From: Acidobacteriota bacterium
Lineage (GTDB): Bacteria; Acidobacteriota; Terriglobia; Acidiferrales; UBA7541
Assembly (NCBI GenBank): GCA_003225295.1
Contig: QHYZ01000082.1
Coordinates: 1-48,901 of the forward strand
Direction of reading: 5' to 3'
DNA: 48,901 nucleotides
The translations under genes were made by a program, and so were the position numbers. Shown piece by piece: positions 26,731 through 35,396 of this stretch. The notes below the pieces were generated by a model, which was given only the letters and a program-made list of their open reading frames with translations, made no database searches and had not been told where the DNA came from. The number at the start of each line of letters is the position of its first letter. Position 1 is the first letter of the stretch.

Positions 26731-26801
26731 GTTGTGCGTGGTCTTCCGAGCATTTAAGATCGCGTTTGGCGGTGATGGCAGCCCGCGGATTCATAACACC
26801 C

Positions 26802-27331
26802 ATGAGCACGCGATTTAAGGAACGGCCACCTTTTCAGGCCTGGGAAGAGGCAGAAATGAGGTCCGTGGCTTTTGGAGTTCCGGGCTTCCTTGTCGTCGGG
26901 GCTTTTCAAGCCGTTGGGGCTATCCCCACAATCTACAGGACTACATTGGCTCCCGTCTCTGGCATGGTGAGTGCGTTCTTAATAGCCCTAACTCTATCGC
27001 TTGCTTACTATCACAAACGCTGGATGGGGGGCATGGGCGGAGCCGCACTTTTCTTGATTCTACCTCGCGTAGCAAATCTGTTGTATCAGAATCTCCGGTC
27101 GCTCTCTGATGTATCCGACGATTGTGGTGGGCCTGCTCGGAATATGCGGCCTTCAGGCCATACATCGAAGGATTTCAGGGACGCCGTGGGAAGATCCTGT
27201 GGATGAAGAGTTGCGGAATCACATGGTCGACATGGATTCCAATTTCACATGGGTGGATCACTTCACGTGGGTGTGCTTCGCCGGCGGTCGCCGGCGGGGC
27301 GATCGTTGTGTTGATACTCTTGGTTCGATAA
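26802..27331 (+). pseudogene. multi-pass membrane protein gene broken by two frameshifts
   Basis: Three pieces in three frames join into one sensible protein. Piece 1 (to about 27107) has two or three hydrophobic helices and ends RVANLLYQNLRSLS. Piece 2 (from about 27108) continues LMYPTIVVGLLGICGLQAIH and an acidic loop DPVDEELRNHMVDMDSNFTWVDHFTWVCFA. Piece 3 finishes with GGAIVVLILLVR and a TAA at 27329-27331. The first break is at (CT)3 27102-27107, where one more CT would restore the frame. The second break is a 10-bp tandem duplication (27279-27298), and removal of one copy restores the frame. The start may be 26802 or 26856 (the latter has AAGAGG upstream). Sequencing error cannot be excluded. 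Function unknown. Confidence 0.65.
27279..27298 (+). repeat. 10-bp tandem duplication causing a frameshift
   Basis: CGCCGGCGGT followed directly by CGCCGGCGGG. Ten bases shift the frame by one, exactly what separates the two coding pieces around it. Confidence 0.8.
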
Positions 27332-27458
27332 AATCCAAAATTTGAAGCGTAAAGCGCTTATCGTCGTTGATTGAGTGCCTACCCTTCGATTTGCTGTTTT
27401 GCTTTTCAACGGTAGGCTGCTCCGGTGGCCAGTTCTGCAGACTAAGGTGAGGACGAAT

Positions 27459-28646
27459 ATGTTTCCGACGGACGTGGTGATTGTGGCGGGTGCGCGCACA
27501 CCGATGGCGCGGTATACGGGAGCGTTTTCGGAGGTGAGCGCGATCGAGCTGGCGTCGTATGCTTCGAAAGAGGCCATTCGGCGCTCGGGCGTGGATCCGG
27601 GGGAGTTTGATCACGCGATTTTTGGCAATGTGATGCACACCAGCGCGGATGCGCTTTATGGGGCCCGGCATGTGGGATTGAAGGCCGGGCTGAAAATCGA
27701 AACGCCGGCGGTGACGGTGAACCGTCTGTGCGGGTCGGGCATCGAAGCGATCGCGCAGGCGGCGCAGCGATTGTTGCTTGGTGAAGCGTTGATGGTGCTT
27801 GCTGGCGGGATGGAAAACATGACGCAGGCGCCGTTTGTGGTTCGCGGGGCGCGGACGGGCTTAAAACTAGGCGGCGGAGCGCTGGAAGACTCGCTCATGG
27901 CGGGCCTGACCGATACGTATTGTGGCTTGCCGATGGCGCTCACGGCGGAAAAGCTTGCTGAGCAACATGGAATTACGCGGAAGGATGCCGATGTGTATGC
28001 GTTGCGCAGCCAGCAGGCGGCGGACGCGGCATACAAGGCGTGCCGCATCCGGGAAGAGCTTGTGCCGGTGGAAGTGAAACAGGGGAAGAAAACGATTGTG
28101 GCAAGCGAAGACGATCACCGGCGGCCGGAAACGACGATGGAGATTCTGGAAAAACTTCCGCCGTCGTTCAAAAGAGATGGCATCGTCACGGCCGGGAATG
28201 CCAGCGGGATCGTGGATGGCGCGGCCGCGGTCGTGGTGACGAGAGAGAAAATCGCGAAAGAGCGGAAATTGAAACCGGTTGGGCGCATTGTGTCGTGGGC
28301 GGTGGCCGGAGTGGATCCCAGCATTATGGGAATCGGACCGGTGCCCTCGTCGCAGAAGGCTCTGAAGCTCGCGGGACTGACTCTGGAGCAGATGGATCGC
28401 GTGGAAGTGAATGAGGCATTCGCGGCGCAATATCTGGCGGTGGAAAGGGTGCTGGGACTGAATCGCGATAAGACGAATGTCAACGGTGGTGCGATTGCGC
28501 TGGGGCATCCGTTGGGGGCTTCCGGGACGCGGCTGGTGATTACGCTTTTGAATGAGCTGCGGCGGAATGGATTACGCTATGGGTTGGCGACGGCGTGCAT
28601 CGGCGGGGGGCAGGGGATGGCCATGATTGTTGAGGCACTGAGCTAG
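27459..28646 (+). CDS. acetyl-CoA C-acetyltransferase (thiolase)
   Basis: 395-aa thiolase that joins or splits acetyl-CoA units. The start at 27459 has GGTGAGGA upstream and the product opens TDVVIVAGARTPMARYTGAF, as usual. Acylated cysteine C91 in NRLCGSGIEAI, the histidine in GGAIALGHPLGASG and the second cysteine in TACIGGGQGMA are all present. Followed in the same direction by a 3-hydroxyacyl-CoA dehydrogenase and a crotonase, so it probably works in short-chain beta-oxidation or its reverse (acetoacetyl-CoA to crotonyl-CoA). Chain-length preference is not readable. Confidence 0.93.
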   Translation: MFPTDVVIVAGARTPMARYTGAFSEVSAIELASYASKEAIRRSGVDPGEFDHAIFGNVMHTSADALYGARHVGLKAGLKIETPAVTVNRLCGSGIEAIAQAAQRLLLGEALMVLAGGMENMTQAPFVVRGARTGLKLGGGALEDSLMAGLTDTYCGLPMALTAEKLAEQHGITRKDADVYALRSQQAADAAYKACRIREELVPVEVKQGKKTIVASEDDHRRPETTMEILEKLPPSFKRDGIVTAGNASGIVDGAAAVVVTREKIAKERKLKPVGRIVSWAVAGVDPSIMGIGPVPSSQKALKLAGLTLEQMDRVEVNEAFAAQYLAVERVLGLNRDKTNVNGGAIALGHPLGASGTRLVITLLNELRRNGLRYGLATACIGGGQGMAMIVEALS

Positions 28647-28808
28647 ACGAGGTAAATGAGGCCAGGGAAGTAAAGGACGTAAAGTAACTTCGTCTCTGGT
28701 AGAATTTGGGCCGAGACAAAGAGGGCACCAAGTATCGTGCCCCCACAATACACAAGATTACATGACTCCTCCTGCCGGCATGGTGGGCGGCATTTCCAAG
28801 AGGAAAAA

Positions 28809-29690
28809 ATGGCAATTCGAAAAGTGGGTGTCGTGGGGTGTGGCCTGATGGGATCCGGCATCGCGCAGGTGGCCGCCGCATCGGGATTCCCTACGGTGGT
28901 GCGCGAAGTGAACGCGGAATTACTGGACAAGGGGCTTAAGAGCATCGACAAGAACCTGAATCGGCTGGCCGAGAAGGGCACCATCACGGAAGCGGCGAAG
29001 GATGAAATCCGCGGACGGCTCAAGGGCACCACCAAGGTCGAAGACCTCCAGGATTGCGACGTCATCATCGAGGCGATCATCGAGCAGCTCCCTGCGAAGC
29101 GAGAACTTTTTGGGGCGCTGGATGCGCTCTGTCCGCCTTCGACGATTTTTGCAAGCAACACGTCTTCCTTGACGATCACGGAAATCGCTAGTGCTACCAA
29201 GCGGCCGCACCGATTTGTCGGTTTGCATTTTTTCAATCCCGTGCCGGTGATGAAGCTCGTCGAGGTGGTGCGGACGATCGCGACGGAGCCGGCGGTTTAC
29301 GAAGAGGTGGTGGCGTTCGGGACGAAGCTCGGCAAAACAGCAGTGCGCGCGCAGGACAGCACAGGCTTCATCGTCAACCGGCTGCTGGTGCCTTATCTTC
29401 TGGATGCGATTCGTGCGCTGGAAGAGGGTGTCGGGTCCATCGAGGACATCGACAAATCCATGATGCTGGGCTGTGGGCACCCGATGGGGCCGCTGACGCT
29501 GTTGGATTTCGTGGGGCTGGATACGACGTACTACATTTCGCAGATCATGTTTGATGAGTTCAAGGAGCGGCGATTTGCGGCGCCGCCCTTGCTGAAGCGG
29601 ATGGTGCTGGCAGGGTGGAACGGGAGGAAGTCGGGGCGGGGGTTTTATGATCACTCCGACCCAGGGAATCCCAAGGCGATAAAATTTTAG
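28809..29690 (+). CDS. hbd: 3-hydroxybutyryl-CoA dehydrogenase
   Basis: 293 aa; stand-alone NAD(P)-dependent 3-hydroxyacyl-CoA dehydrogenase. Rossmann motif VGVVGCGLMGSGIA (GCGLMG at residues 10-15), SNTSSLTITEIA, catalytic histidine in GLHFFNPVPVMKLVEVV, and the C-terminal helical domain with GFIVNRLLVPYLLDAIRALEEGV and GHPMGPLTLLDFVGLD. The ATG at 28809 follows AAGAGGAAAAA; a longer frame from 28737 is not protein-like. It interconverts acetoacetyl-CoA and 3-hydroxybutyryl-CoA between its two neighbours. The gene symbol is by function; a long-chain role is possible. Confidence 0.92.
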   Translation: MAIRKVGVVGCGLMGSGIAQVAAASGFPTVVREVNAELLDKGLKSIDKNLNRLAEKGTITEAAKDEIRGRLKGTTKVEDLQDCDVIIEAIIEQLPAKRELFGALDALCPPSTIFASNTSSLTITEIASATKRPHRFVGLHFFNPVPVMKLVEVVRTIATEPAVYEEVVAFGTKLGKTAVRAQDSTGFIVNRLLVPYLLDAIRALEEGVGSIEDIDKSMMLGCGHPMGPLTLLDFVGLDTTYYISQIMFDEFKERRFAAPPLLKRMVLAGWNGRKSGRGFYDHSDPGNPKAIKF

Positions 29691-29728
29691 TTGCAAGAGA
29701 AAATAGAAGAAAGACCTAACCTAGAGAT

Positions 29729-29757
29729 GCCCCGACACGCTCGGGGCGGGCGCGCTA
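29729..29757 (-). repeat. REP-like hairpin, copy 4 (minus orientation)
   Basis: Read on the minus strand: TAGCGCGCCCG, then a stem with perfect 7-bp arms GCCCCGA / TCGGGGC around a 5-nt loop (29729-29747). Lies between the dehydrogenase and crotonase genes. Same GTAGCGC lead-in as copies at 9358 and 15446. Confidence 0.5.
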
Positions 29758-29791
29758 CCTTGGGGAGAGCGGAGCTGAGAAGAGGGATGAG

Positions 29792-30574
29792 ATGGGTTAC
29801 GAGAACATACTGTACGAGAAGAAAGAGGGGATTGCGCGCATCACCTTCAACCGGCCGAAGGTGTTGAATGCGCTGAACCGCAAGACCGTGGAAGAGTTGC
29901 AGCATGCGTTGCTCGATGCGCGCAACGACGAGACCGTGCGCGTGCTGATTCTCACCGGCGCGGGAGAGAAAGCATTTGTGGCCGGTGCGGATATCGGCGA
30001 GCTGGCGCTGCAGACGCCTGTCAATGGCAAAGAATTTTCGCTATATGGCCAGGGTGTTTTCCATCTGCTGGAAACCATGGGAAAGCCATCCATCTGCGCG
30101 ATCAATGGGTTTGCGCTCGGTGGCGGCTGCGAGCTGGCACTTTCTTGCAGCATCCGAATCGCCAGCAAAACGGCGAAACTCGGGCAGCCAGAAGTGAAAC
30201 TCGGGATTCTTCCCGGTTATGGCGGGTCGCAGCGGCTGGCGCGGCTGTGCGGCAAAGGTGTGGCGCACGAACTTTGCCTTACCGGCGAAATGATCACAGC
30301 GGAAGAAGCGCAGCGTATCGGACTGGTTAATCATATTCATGAGCCGGCGGAGCTGATTCCCGCGGCAGAAGCGATGGCGAAAAAAATTATTGCCAACGGG
30401 CCCATCGCCGTGAAATTCACCATGGAAGCAATCGAACGTGGCGTGGAGATGGCGCAGGAAGAGGGATTGTTTCTGGAGGCCACGCTTTTCGGAGTGGCTT
30501 GCGCGACGGAAGACATGCGCGAAGGCACGAAGGCATTCTTGGAGAAGAGGCCGGCACAGTTCAAAGGGAAGTAA
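29792..30574 (+). CDS. enoyl-CoA hydratase / crotonase family protein
   Basis: 260 aa, usual length. Crotonase fold: oxyanion hole AFVAGADIGEL, GFALGGGCELALSCSIRIAS with the first catalytic glutamate (in GCELA), and LGQPEVKLGILPGYGGSQRL with the second (QPEVKLG). This two-glutamate pattern is that of true hydratases. The C-terminus ends FLEKRPAQFKGK, as in family members. GAGGG precedes the ATG. With the thiolase and dehydrogenase it completes a set that interconverts acetyl-CoA and crotonyl-CoA; an acyl-CoA dehydrogenase is not in the window. Confidence 0.92.
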   Translation: MGYENILYEKKEGIARITFNRPKVLNALNRKTVEELQHALLDARNDETVRVLILTGAGEKAFVAGADIGELALQTPVNGKEFSLYGQGVFHLLETMGKPSICAINGFALGGGCELALSCSIRIASKTAKLGQPEVKLGILPGYGGSQRLARLCGKGVAHELCLTGEMITAEEAQRIGLVNHIHEPAELIPAAEAMAKKIIANGPIAVKFTMEAIERGVEMAQEEGLFLEATLFGVACATEDMREGTKAFLEKRPAQFKGK

Positions 30575-30624
30575 GAGAAATAAGGGAAGTAAGGATAAAG
30601 AAAAGAAGGGCCGCGCTGGCTGCC

Positions 30625-31152
30625 ATGGGAGAAAAGCTACAACCCGGGAAGATTAGCGGCGAACTGAGCGCGACGGGTTTTCGCTTTGGCATCGTCGTCA
30701 GCCGCTTCAATAGTTTCATAACTGAGCGGCTCCTGGCGGCGGCGGTGGATGCACTGGAGCGGGTGGGCGCGGCCAGCAAGGACGTTGATGTCGTGCGCGT
30801 TCCGGGAGCATTCGAATTGCCGCTGGCTGCGAAAAAACTCGCGGCGACTGGGAAGTATGACGCGCTGATTGCGATCGGGTGTGTGCTTCGCGGGGAAACG
30901 ACGCACTACGATTATGTTTGTTCGGAAACGGCGCGTGGATTGCAGCTCGCGCAGATGGACAGCGGGTTACCGATTATTTTCGGTGTGCTGACCTGCGACA
31001 CGCTGGAGCAGGCCATCGACCGCGCCGGGCTCAAAGGCGGAAACAAGGGATTCGAAGCGGGGCTCGCCGCCATCGAAATGGCGCAACTGTCTCGCAAGCT
31101 TCGCTCTTTACATGCGAAGCCTGCCGCTACTGGAAAGGTGCGGCGCAGGTAA
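30625..31152 (+). CDS. ribH: 6,7-dimethyl-8-ribityllumazine synthase
   Basis: 175 aa. Condenses the ribityl pyrimidine with dihydroxybutanone phosphate in the penultimate riboflavin step. FGIVVSRFNSFITERLL at the N-terminus, VRVPGAFELPLAAKKLA (substrate loop), IAIGCVLRGETTHYDYV with the conserved histidine, and a C-terminal NKGFEAGLAAIEMAQL. ATG 30625 is used, the nearest start before the conserved core. No FMN riboswitch or other rib gene is near, so regulation is not the usual one. The stop is followed at once by nusB, as in many bacteria. Confidence 0.94.
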   Translation: MGEKLQPGKISGELSATGFRFGIVVSRFNSFITERLLAAAVDALERVGAASKDVDVVRVPGAFELPLAAKKLAATGKYDALIAIGCVLRGETTHYDYVCSETARGLQLAQMDSGLPIIFGVLTCDTLEQAIDRAGLKGGNKGFEAGLAAIEMAQLSRKLRSLHAKPAATGKVRRR

Positions 31153-31153
31153 C

Positions 31154-31561
31154 GTGTCTCTCCGCACCAAATCCCGCGAGTTTGCCATGCAGATGCTGTT
31201 CCAGTGGGACATGAGCCAGCAGGATTTTACCAAGCTGGAAGTGAAATTCTGGAGAACTGCGAAGGCTGCGAACAAAACTCGCGCTTTCGCGAACAAACTT
31301 TTTGAAGGTGCGGCGAAGGATGTCACTACGCTGGACGCCATCATCGTCAAGCATGCCGACAACTGGCGGTTCGAACGGCTCGCGGCCATCGATCGCGCCA
31401 TTTTGCGGCTGGCGATTCATGAAATGAGCGGCCAGGACACTCCGCCTAGAGTCGTCCTGAACGAAGCTGTCGAATTGGCCAAGAAATTTTCCTCCGAAGA
31501 GTCCGGGGCGTTTGTGAATGGGGTCCTCGACGCGGTTCATAAGTCATTGAACATAAACTAG
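31154..31561 (+). CDS. nusB: transcription antitermination factor NusB
   Basis: About 135 aa, all-helical RNA-binding factor for rRNA antitermination. Opens SLRTKSREFAMQMLFQWDMS, the family signature, and continues with WRFERLAAIDRAILRLAIHEM and VVLNEAVELAKKFSSEESGAFVNGVLDAVH. GTG at 31154 directly after the ribH stop is favoured; an ATG at 31112 is in frame and would overlap ribH by 41 bp. The ribH-nusB pairing is very common in bacteria and supports both calls. Confidence 0.94.
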   Translation: MSLRTKSREFAMQMLFQWDMSQQDFTKLEVKFWRTAKAANKTRAFANKLFEGAAKDVTTLDAIIVKHADNWRFERLAAIDRAILRLAIHEMSGQDTPPRVVLNEAVELAKKFSSEESGAFVNGVLDAVHKSLNIN

Positions 31562-31697
31562 TTATAACGCATTTTGCTTCTTTCCATTCCTTCCCTCTAA
31601 ACCCCTGAGCAGGACCGTGAAACTTTGTGGCCCTCCTGGTGTTTGATTTTGTAAGTGTGGTGGTGACCCCAGGAATGTTTCTATAGGAGAGAACACG

Positions 31698-32339
31698 ATG
31701 AACGCAGAACAGCTGGTCCGTCGAGGTGTGCTCGCGATTGCTTTTGCCGGTTTGCTCGCCGCTAGTGCCTATGCCCAGAGCCAGGATCCGACACCTCAAC
31801 AGCAGGACCTTCAGAAAGACAAGAAAGACATTCGAAACGACAGGAAAGATCTGGCGAACGATCGTGCGGATCGCCATGCTGATCAGCTCGATATCAATCA
31901 CGACAAGCGCGACCTGAACAAAGACCGGGCCGAGCGCAACTCGGACCAGCGGGACATCAATCACGATCGCCGGGACCTAAACAAGGACCGCGTGGACCGC
32001 AACGCGGACCAGCGCGATATTAATCGCGACAAGGCCCAGCTTGCGCGAGACGACAAAAAGTACGGCGTCAGCAGTGCGCAGGCGCAATCCGATCGCAAGG
32101 ATCTTCGTGCGGATCGCGTCGACCGGAATAAGGATCAGCGGGACATCAATCACGATCGCACGGACCTAAACAAGGACCGCGCGGACCGCCGTGCGGATCA
32201 GCGGGGCGTCAACCAGGACAAGAAGGATCTGTCCAAGGACCGCAAAGATCGCAACCAAGACCAGAAAGACATCAACAAAGACAAGAGAGACCTGCACAAG
32301 GATCGCAGGGATCTGCACCACGACAAGCGCGGGCACTAA
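31698..32339 (+). CDS. exported protein of eight 21-residue charged repeats
   Basis: 213 aa, no family I can name. The signal peptide occupies residues 1-27 (VLAIAFAGLLAASAYA-Q). Residues 44-211 are eight back-to-back units of 21 residues, each made of three heptads with the pattern D-(I/L)-N-x-D-(K/R)-x / D-L-x-K-D-R-x / x-R-N-x-D-Q-R; unit 4 is the most diverged but keeps length. Nearly every residue is D, K, R, N, Q or H. Only one small hydrophobic position per heptad remains, so I expect a long charged single helix rather than a tight coiled coil. GGAGAG lies before the ATG and a terminator follows. It may be a periplasmic stress or spacer protein, which is inference only. Confidence 0.85.
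   Translation: MNAEQLVRRGVLAIAFAGLLAASAYAQSQDPTPQQQDLQKDKKDIRNDRKDLANDRADRHADQLDINHDKRDLNKDRAERNSDQRDINHDRRDLNKDRVDRNADQRDINRDKAQLARDDKKYGVSSAQAQSDRKDLRADRVDRNKDQRDINHDRTDLNKDRADRRADQRGVNQDKKDLSKDRKDRNQDQKDINKDKRDLHKDRRDLHHDKRGH
31827..32330 (+). repeat. 63-bp tandem repeats, eight units (coding)
   Basis: Encodes residues 44-211 of the repeat protein. Units 2, 3 and 6 are the most alike at DNA level; for example GGGACATCAATCACGATCG recurs. Identity of blocks suggests recent unit duplication within the gene. Confidence 0.85.
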
Positions 32340-32386
32340 GTGCAGTTCTTCGTTGTCCGTTTTCAGTTATTAGTTTCAGAAAAAGC

Positions 32387-32430
32387 AAAGAAGGCCGCTC
32401 GGGGTTCCCGGGTGGCCTTTCTTTATTTTC
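32387..32430 (+). terminator. Rho-independent terminator of the repeat-protein gene
   Basis: AAAGAAGGCC (32387-32396) pairs with GGCCTTTCTTT (32414-32424), with a further GC-rich inner stem (CGGGG / CCCGG) and a T-rich tail. One base bulges in the outer stem. It lies about 50 bp after the stop. Confidence 0.75.
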
Positions 32431-32612
32431 ATTTGCCAGCTTGCGGTTCTCCATGAAAGGAATGATGCACGGGATTCGGTGGCGGAATCTGGTGGCGCGT
32501 GGAAGCGCCCACAGGAGCATCACGTTTCAGCACGATTCTGCCAACTACCAACCTGGCCAGAAAGCGTGCTTCAGATTGGCGACGGCGGGGGCAAGGTTCT
32601 CGCACTCCAAAG

Positions 32613-33494
32613 TCAGATGCGGATGACGCCTTCGAAGACCTTTACGGCGGCACCGCTGACGCGCGGGACGAGCTTCTTTCCAGTTTGCGTGACTTCTACT
32701 TCAATGTTGCTCGGGCGCCCCATTTCCGCTCCCTGGAGAATGGCCAGCGTATGGTCAGGCGCCAGTTTTCCGTTTTGCACCAGATAGGCACCCAGCGAAC
32801 CAGCGGCGGAGCCCGTCGCAGCGTCTTCGTAGAGTTCCCAGGGGAGCATGCCGCGGGAAAAAGCTTTCCCGTTGCCGCCGAGGGCGAAGCAGTAAGCCAT
32901 GGTCGCGTTCTTGCCTTGAAGGCGCCGGAGTTCGGTGATGTTCATGGTGATTTTGCCCAGCGCGGCGCGATTGCGCAGCGGCACCATCAGGTTGAAGATG
33001 CCGGTGGACACAAACGCAGGTTGCAGTTTTGGGTCGAAGTCTTTCGGCGAAATTCCCAGTGCCGAGGCCAGCCTCTTTTTGTTGATTTTCGCGGGCTTGA
33101 AGATGGCTTCTTTCTGGGTCATGGTGACGCACTGAGGGCGGCCGTCCTTAAAGCGGATTTCCACCGGCAGGATGCCTGCTCCGGTCTCTTGGAGGATGTG
33201 AACGCCGCCGTCCTGCGCGGGAACCACACCCAGTTCCGCGAGCAAGAACCAGGTGCCGATGACGGGATGCCCGGCCAGCTTCAGCTCTTCTTTCGTGGTG
33301 AAAATGCGCAGACGGGCCAGGGCCTCTTCTTGCGTCGGCTTTTGCACAAAGACCGTCTCCGAAAGATTCACTTCGCGCGCGATGGCGAGCATTTGGTCGT
33401 CCGAGAGTTCATCGCCGTCGGTAAATACGGCGAGCGGGTTGCCTTCGAAACGGTTATGGGTGAAAACGTCAAGGGTGTAGAAGCGGTGTTCCAT
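32613..33494 (-). CDS. PhzF family isomerase/epimerase-like protein
   Basis: 293 aa with the two-half PhzF fold related to diaminopimelate epimerase. The N-terminus YTLDVFTHNRFEGNPLAVF, the catalytic glutamate in REVNLSETVFVQ, AGHPVIGTWFLL and the second-half EDAATGSAAGSLGAYL are family marks. Known members isomerise small metabolites such as the phenazine intermediate; here no phenazine genes exist and the substrate is unknown. It is the last gene of a seven-gene minus-strand row, 37 bp after the cupin gene. Confidence 0.9.
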   Translation of the reverse strand: MEHRFYTLDVFTHNRFEGNPLAVFTDGDELSDDQMLAIAREVNLSETVFVQKPTQEEALARLRIFTTKEELKLAGHPVIGTWFLLAELGVVPAQDGGVHILQETGAGILPVEIRFKDGRPQCVTMTQKEAIFKPAKINKKRLASALGISPKDFDPKLQPAFVSTGIFNLMVPLRNRAALGKITMNITELRRLQGKNATMAYCFALGGNGKAFSRGMLPWELYEDAATGSAAGSLGAYLVQNGKLAPDHTLAILQGAEMGRPSNIEVEVTQTGKKLVPRVSGAAVKVFEGVIRI

Positions 33495-33531
33495 GGCTGG
33501 TCGCAGATCGCCGCGTGAGCAATTTGCAGAT

Positions 33532-33891
33532 TCAGATGCGCTCGAGCTGGGCGACCGTCCTTTCGTTGGTGATATTGCCGGTGTTCAACGTCGATTTTGG
33601 TTCGATCAGGATGATGTGGACCTCTTCGTCAGCAGCGGGACAGTGCTCGACGCCGCGCGGCACGACGACAAATTCGCCTTCGTTGACGACGGCTTCGTGG
33701 CCGCGGAACTTCATCCGCAGCGTGCCTTTCACTACCAGAAATAATTCGTCTTCGTTTTCGTGATGATGCCAGATGAATTCGCCTTTTAGCTTCACCGCTT
33801 TGACCTGGCAGTCATTCACCTCGCCGATGACGCGCGGGTTGCAGTAGTCGGAGAAGAGGGCAAGTTTTTCGTTCAGATTGACCGTTTTCAT
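33532..33891 (-). CDS. single-domain cupin
   Basis: 119-aa beta-barrel. Cupin motif 1 is FIWHHHENEDELFLVVKG (metal ligands HH and E), and motif 2 is PRGVEHCP with the last histidine. Probably binds a divalent metal. It starts 8 bp after the phosphohexomutase stop with AGGTGGG as ribosome binding site, so the two are co-translated. Its place beside mannose genes might suggest a sugar-phosphate isomerase role, but stand-alone cupins of this type are often of unknown function. Confidence 0.85.
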   Translation of the reverse strand: MKTVNLNEKLALFSDYCNPRVIGEVNDCQVKAVKLKGEFIWHHHENEDELFLVVKGTLRMKFRGHEAVVNEGEFVVVPRGVEHCPAADEEVHIILIEPKSTLNTGNITNERTVAQLERI

Positions 33892-33899
33892 GATCCCAC

Positions 33900-35309
33900 C
33901 TATAGATGGTGAACTATCTGAGTTACAGCTTCGAGAACGCGGCGAGTCGTTTCGGGTTTGGAGGTTTCAGAGTACACGCGCAAGAGATTCTCGGTTCCCG
34001 AGGCGCGAACCATCACCCAGCCGGCCGCACCCAGATAGAGCTTGATGCCGTCCATATTTTCCCGGCGCACCACCGGCAGATCAAGGATAACGGTCCGTTT
34101 GACATCCGAAAAGTGAGCGATGGCTTTTTCTTTTTGACCTGGTTTCAGATCGAGATCCACTCGGCCGTAATGATACTCACCGAATTCCGCATGGAGTGCA
34201 GCGAGCAATTCTCCCAGTGATTTGCCGTGCCAGGCCATCAACTCCGCTAGGAACAGCGCCGAAACCGTAGCGTCGCGTTCGGGCAAATACAAGCTGGTGC
34301 CGATGCCGCCGCTTTCTTCGCCGCCGATCAAGATGCTCTGTTCGAGCATCAACTCGCAGATGTACTTGAAGCCGATGGGCGTTTCGTGGAGTTTCCGGCC
34401 GAATTTTGTGGCGAGCTTGTCGATGAGCTTCGTGACCGAAAAGGTTTTTGCGATATCGCCGGGCAGGGCCCGGGTTCCCGCGAGGTGCCAGACCAGCAGC
34501 GCGAAGATCTGGTGGGGATTGATGAACGTGCCGTCGCGGTCGATGGCGCCAATGCGGTCGCCGTCACCATCGGCGCACAAGCCGGCGTCGAATTTTCCGG
34601 CAAGCACCGCTTGCCGCAAGGCTTGGATATGTGGTTCGATCGGTTCCGGGTGCACACCGCCGAAGCGCGGGTCGCGAGTGCCGCGAATTTCGTGGCAGGC
34701 GATGCCATTGCGCCTAAAGAGTTCGGCGAGCAAGCCTGCAGCCGAGCCATGCATAACATCGGAGACGAAGCGAAGCTTCGCGCTGCGCAGTCGCTGCCAA
34801 TCGACCAGTTTCTCGAGCGTGTCTAGATACGGCGCACGCGGCTCCAAGGGTTGAATCAATTTTTTCCGCGGCGGCAGTGGCGAGGCGCATTCCCTCTGGA
34901 CGACATCGAGGTCCTTTTCGATCTGCGCCACGATCGAAGGCAATGCCGAGCTACCGTAGCTCGCTTTGTACTTGATGCCATTCCATTGATAGGGATTATG
35001 GCTCGCGGTGATCATGAGGCCGCCAGCCGCTCCGCGTTGCCGCACAAGCAACGAAACTGCCGGCGTAGGACAGGGCTTGTCCGCCAAAAAAACGGGAGTG
35101 CCGCTGGCGGAAACCGCCTCGGCGACGGTGGTAGCGATGCCGTCCGAGGCGAAGCGATGATCGTAGCCGATGATGACGCCCTTGCGCGCGTCCTCGCAAC
35201 GTACCACGTAACGGGCGATGGCCTGGGCTACCATGCCTGCGTTCGCGAAGGTGAAGTCTTCGGCGATGACGCCGCGCCAGCCATCAGTTCCAAATCGAAT
35301 CGTAGTCAT
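33900..35309 (-). CDS. phosphomannomutase / phosphoglucomutase
   Basis: 469 aa, alpha-D-phosphohexomutase superfamily. FGTDGWRG (residues 6-13), active-site phosphoserine S103 in LMITASHNPYQWNG, Mg loop DGDGDRIGAID, sugar loop GGEESGGIG and the C-terminal phosphate-binding VRASGTENLLRVY are intact. ATG 35309 is used since the 12 residues before it are not conserved in the family. Between manC and the cupin, it should convert mannose-6-phosphate to mannose-1-phosphate for ManC. Activity on glucose phosphate is possible; manB would be the functional symbol. Confidence 0.9.
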   Translation of the reverse strand: MTTIRFGTDGWRGVIAEDFTFANAGMVAQAIARYVVRCEDARKGVIIGYDHRFASDGIATTVAEAVSASGTPVFLADKPCPTPAVSLLVRQRGAAGGLMITASHNPYQWNGIKYKASYGSSALPSIVAQIEKDLDVVQRECASPLPPRKKLIQPLEPRAPYLDTLEKLVDWQRLRSAKLRFVSDVMHGSAAGLLAELFRRNGIACHEIRGTRDPRFGGVHPEPIEPHIQALRQAVLAGKFDAGLCADGDGDRIGAIDRDGTFINPHQIFALLVWHLAGTRALPGDIAKTFSVTKLIDKLATKFGRKLHETPIGFKYICELMLEQSILIGGEESGGIGTSLYLPERDATVSALFLAELMAWHGKSLGELLAALHAEFGEYHYGRVDLDLKPGQKEKAIAHFSDVKRTVILDLPVVRRENMDGIKLYLGAAGWVMVRASGTENLLRVYSETSKPETTRRVLEAVTQIVHHL

Positions 35310-35396
35310 TGCCGGTGAGTATACGCGATCGGAACTCTTCCCCAACAGCCGGATTGGCCTGGTTGCCGGAGGACGGGCCGCATCAAAAGGCGGTTC

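Noticed and set aside
31827-32330. 63-bp repeats as a CRISPR array
   Set aside because: Units are contiguous, in frame and encode 21-residue repeats; no spacers.
32499-33518. Plus-strand open frame (339 codons)
   Set aside because: Antisense to phzF, whose domain marks are unambiguous.
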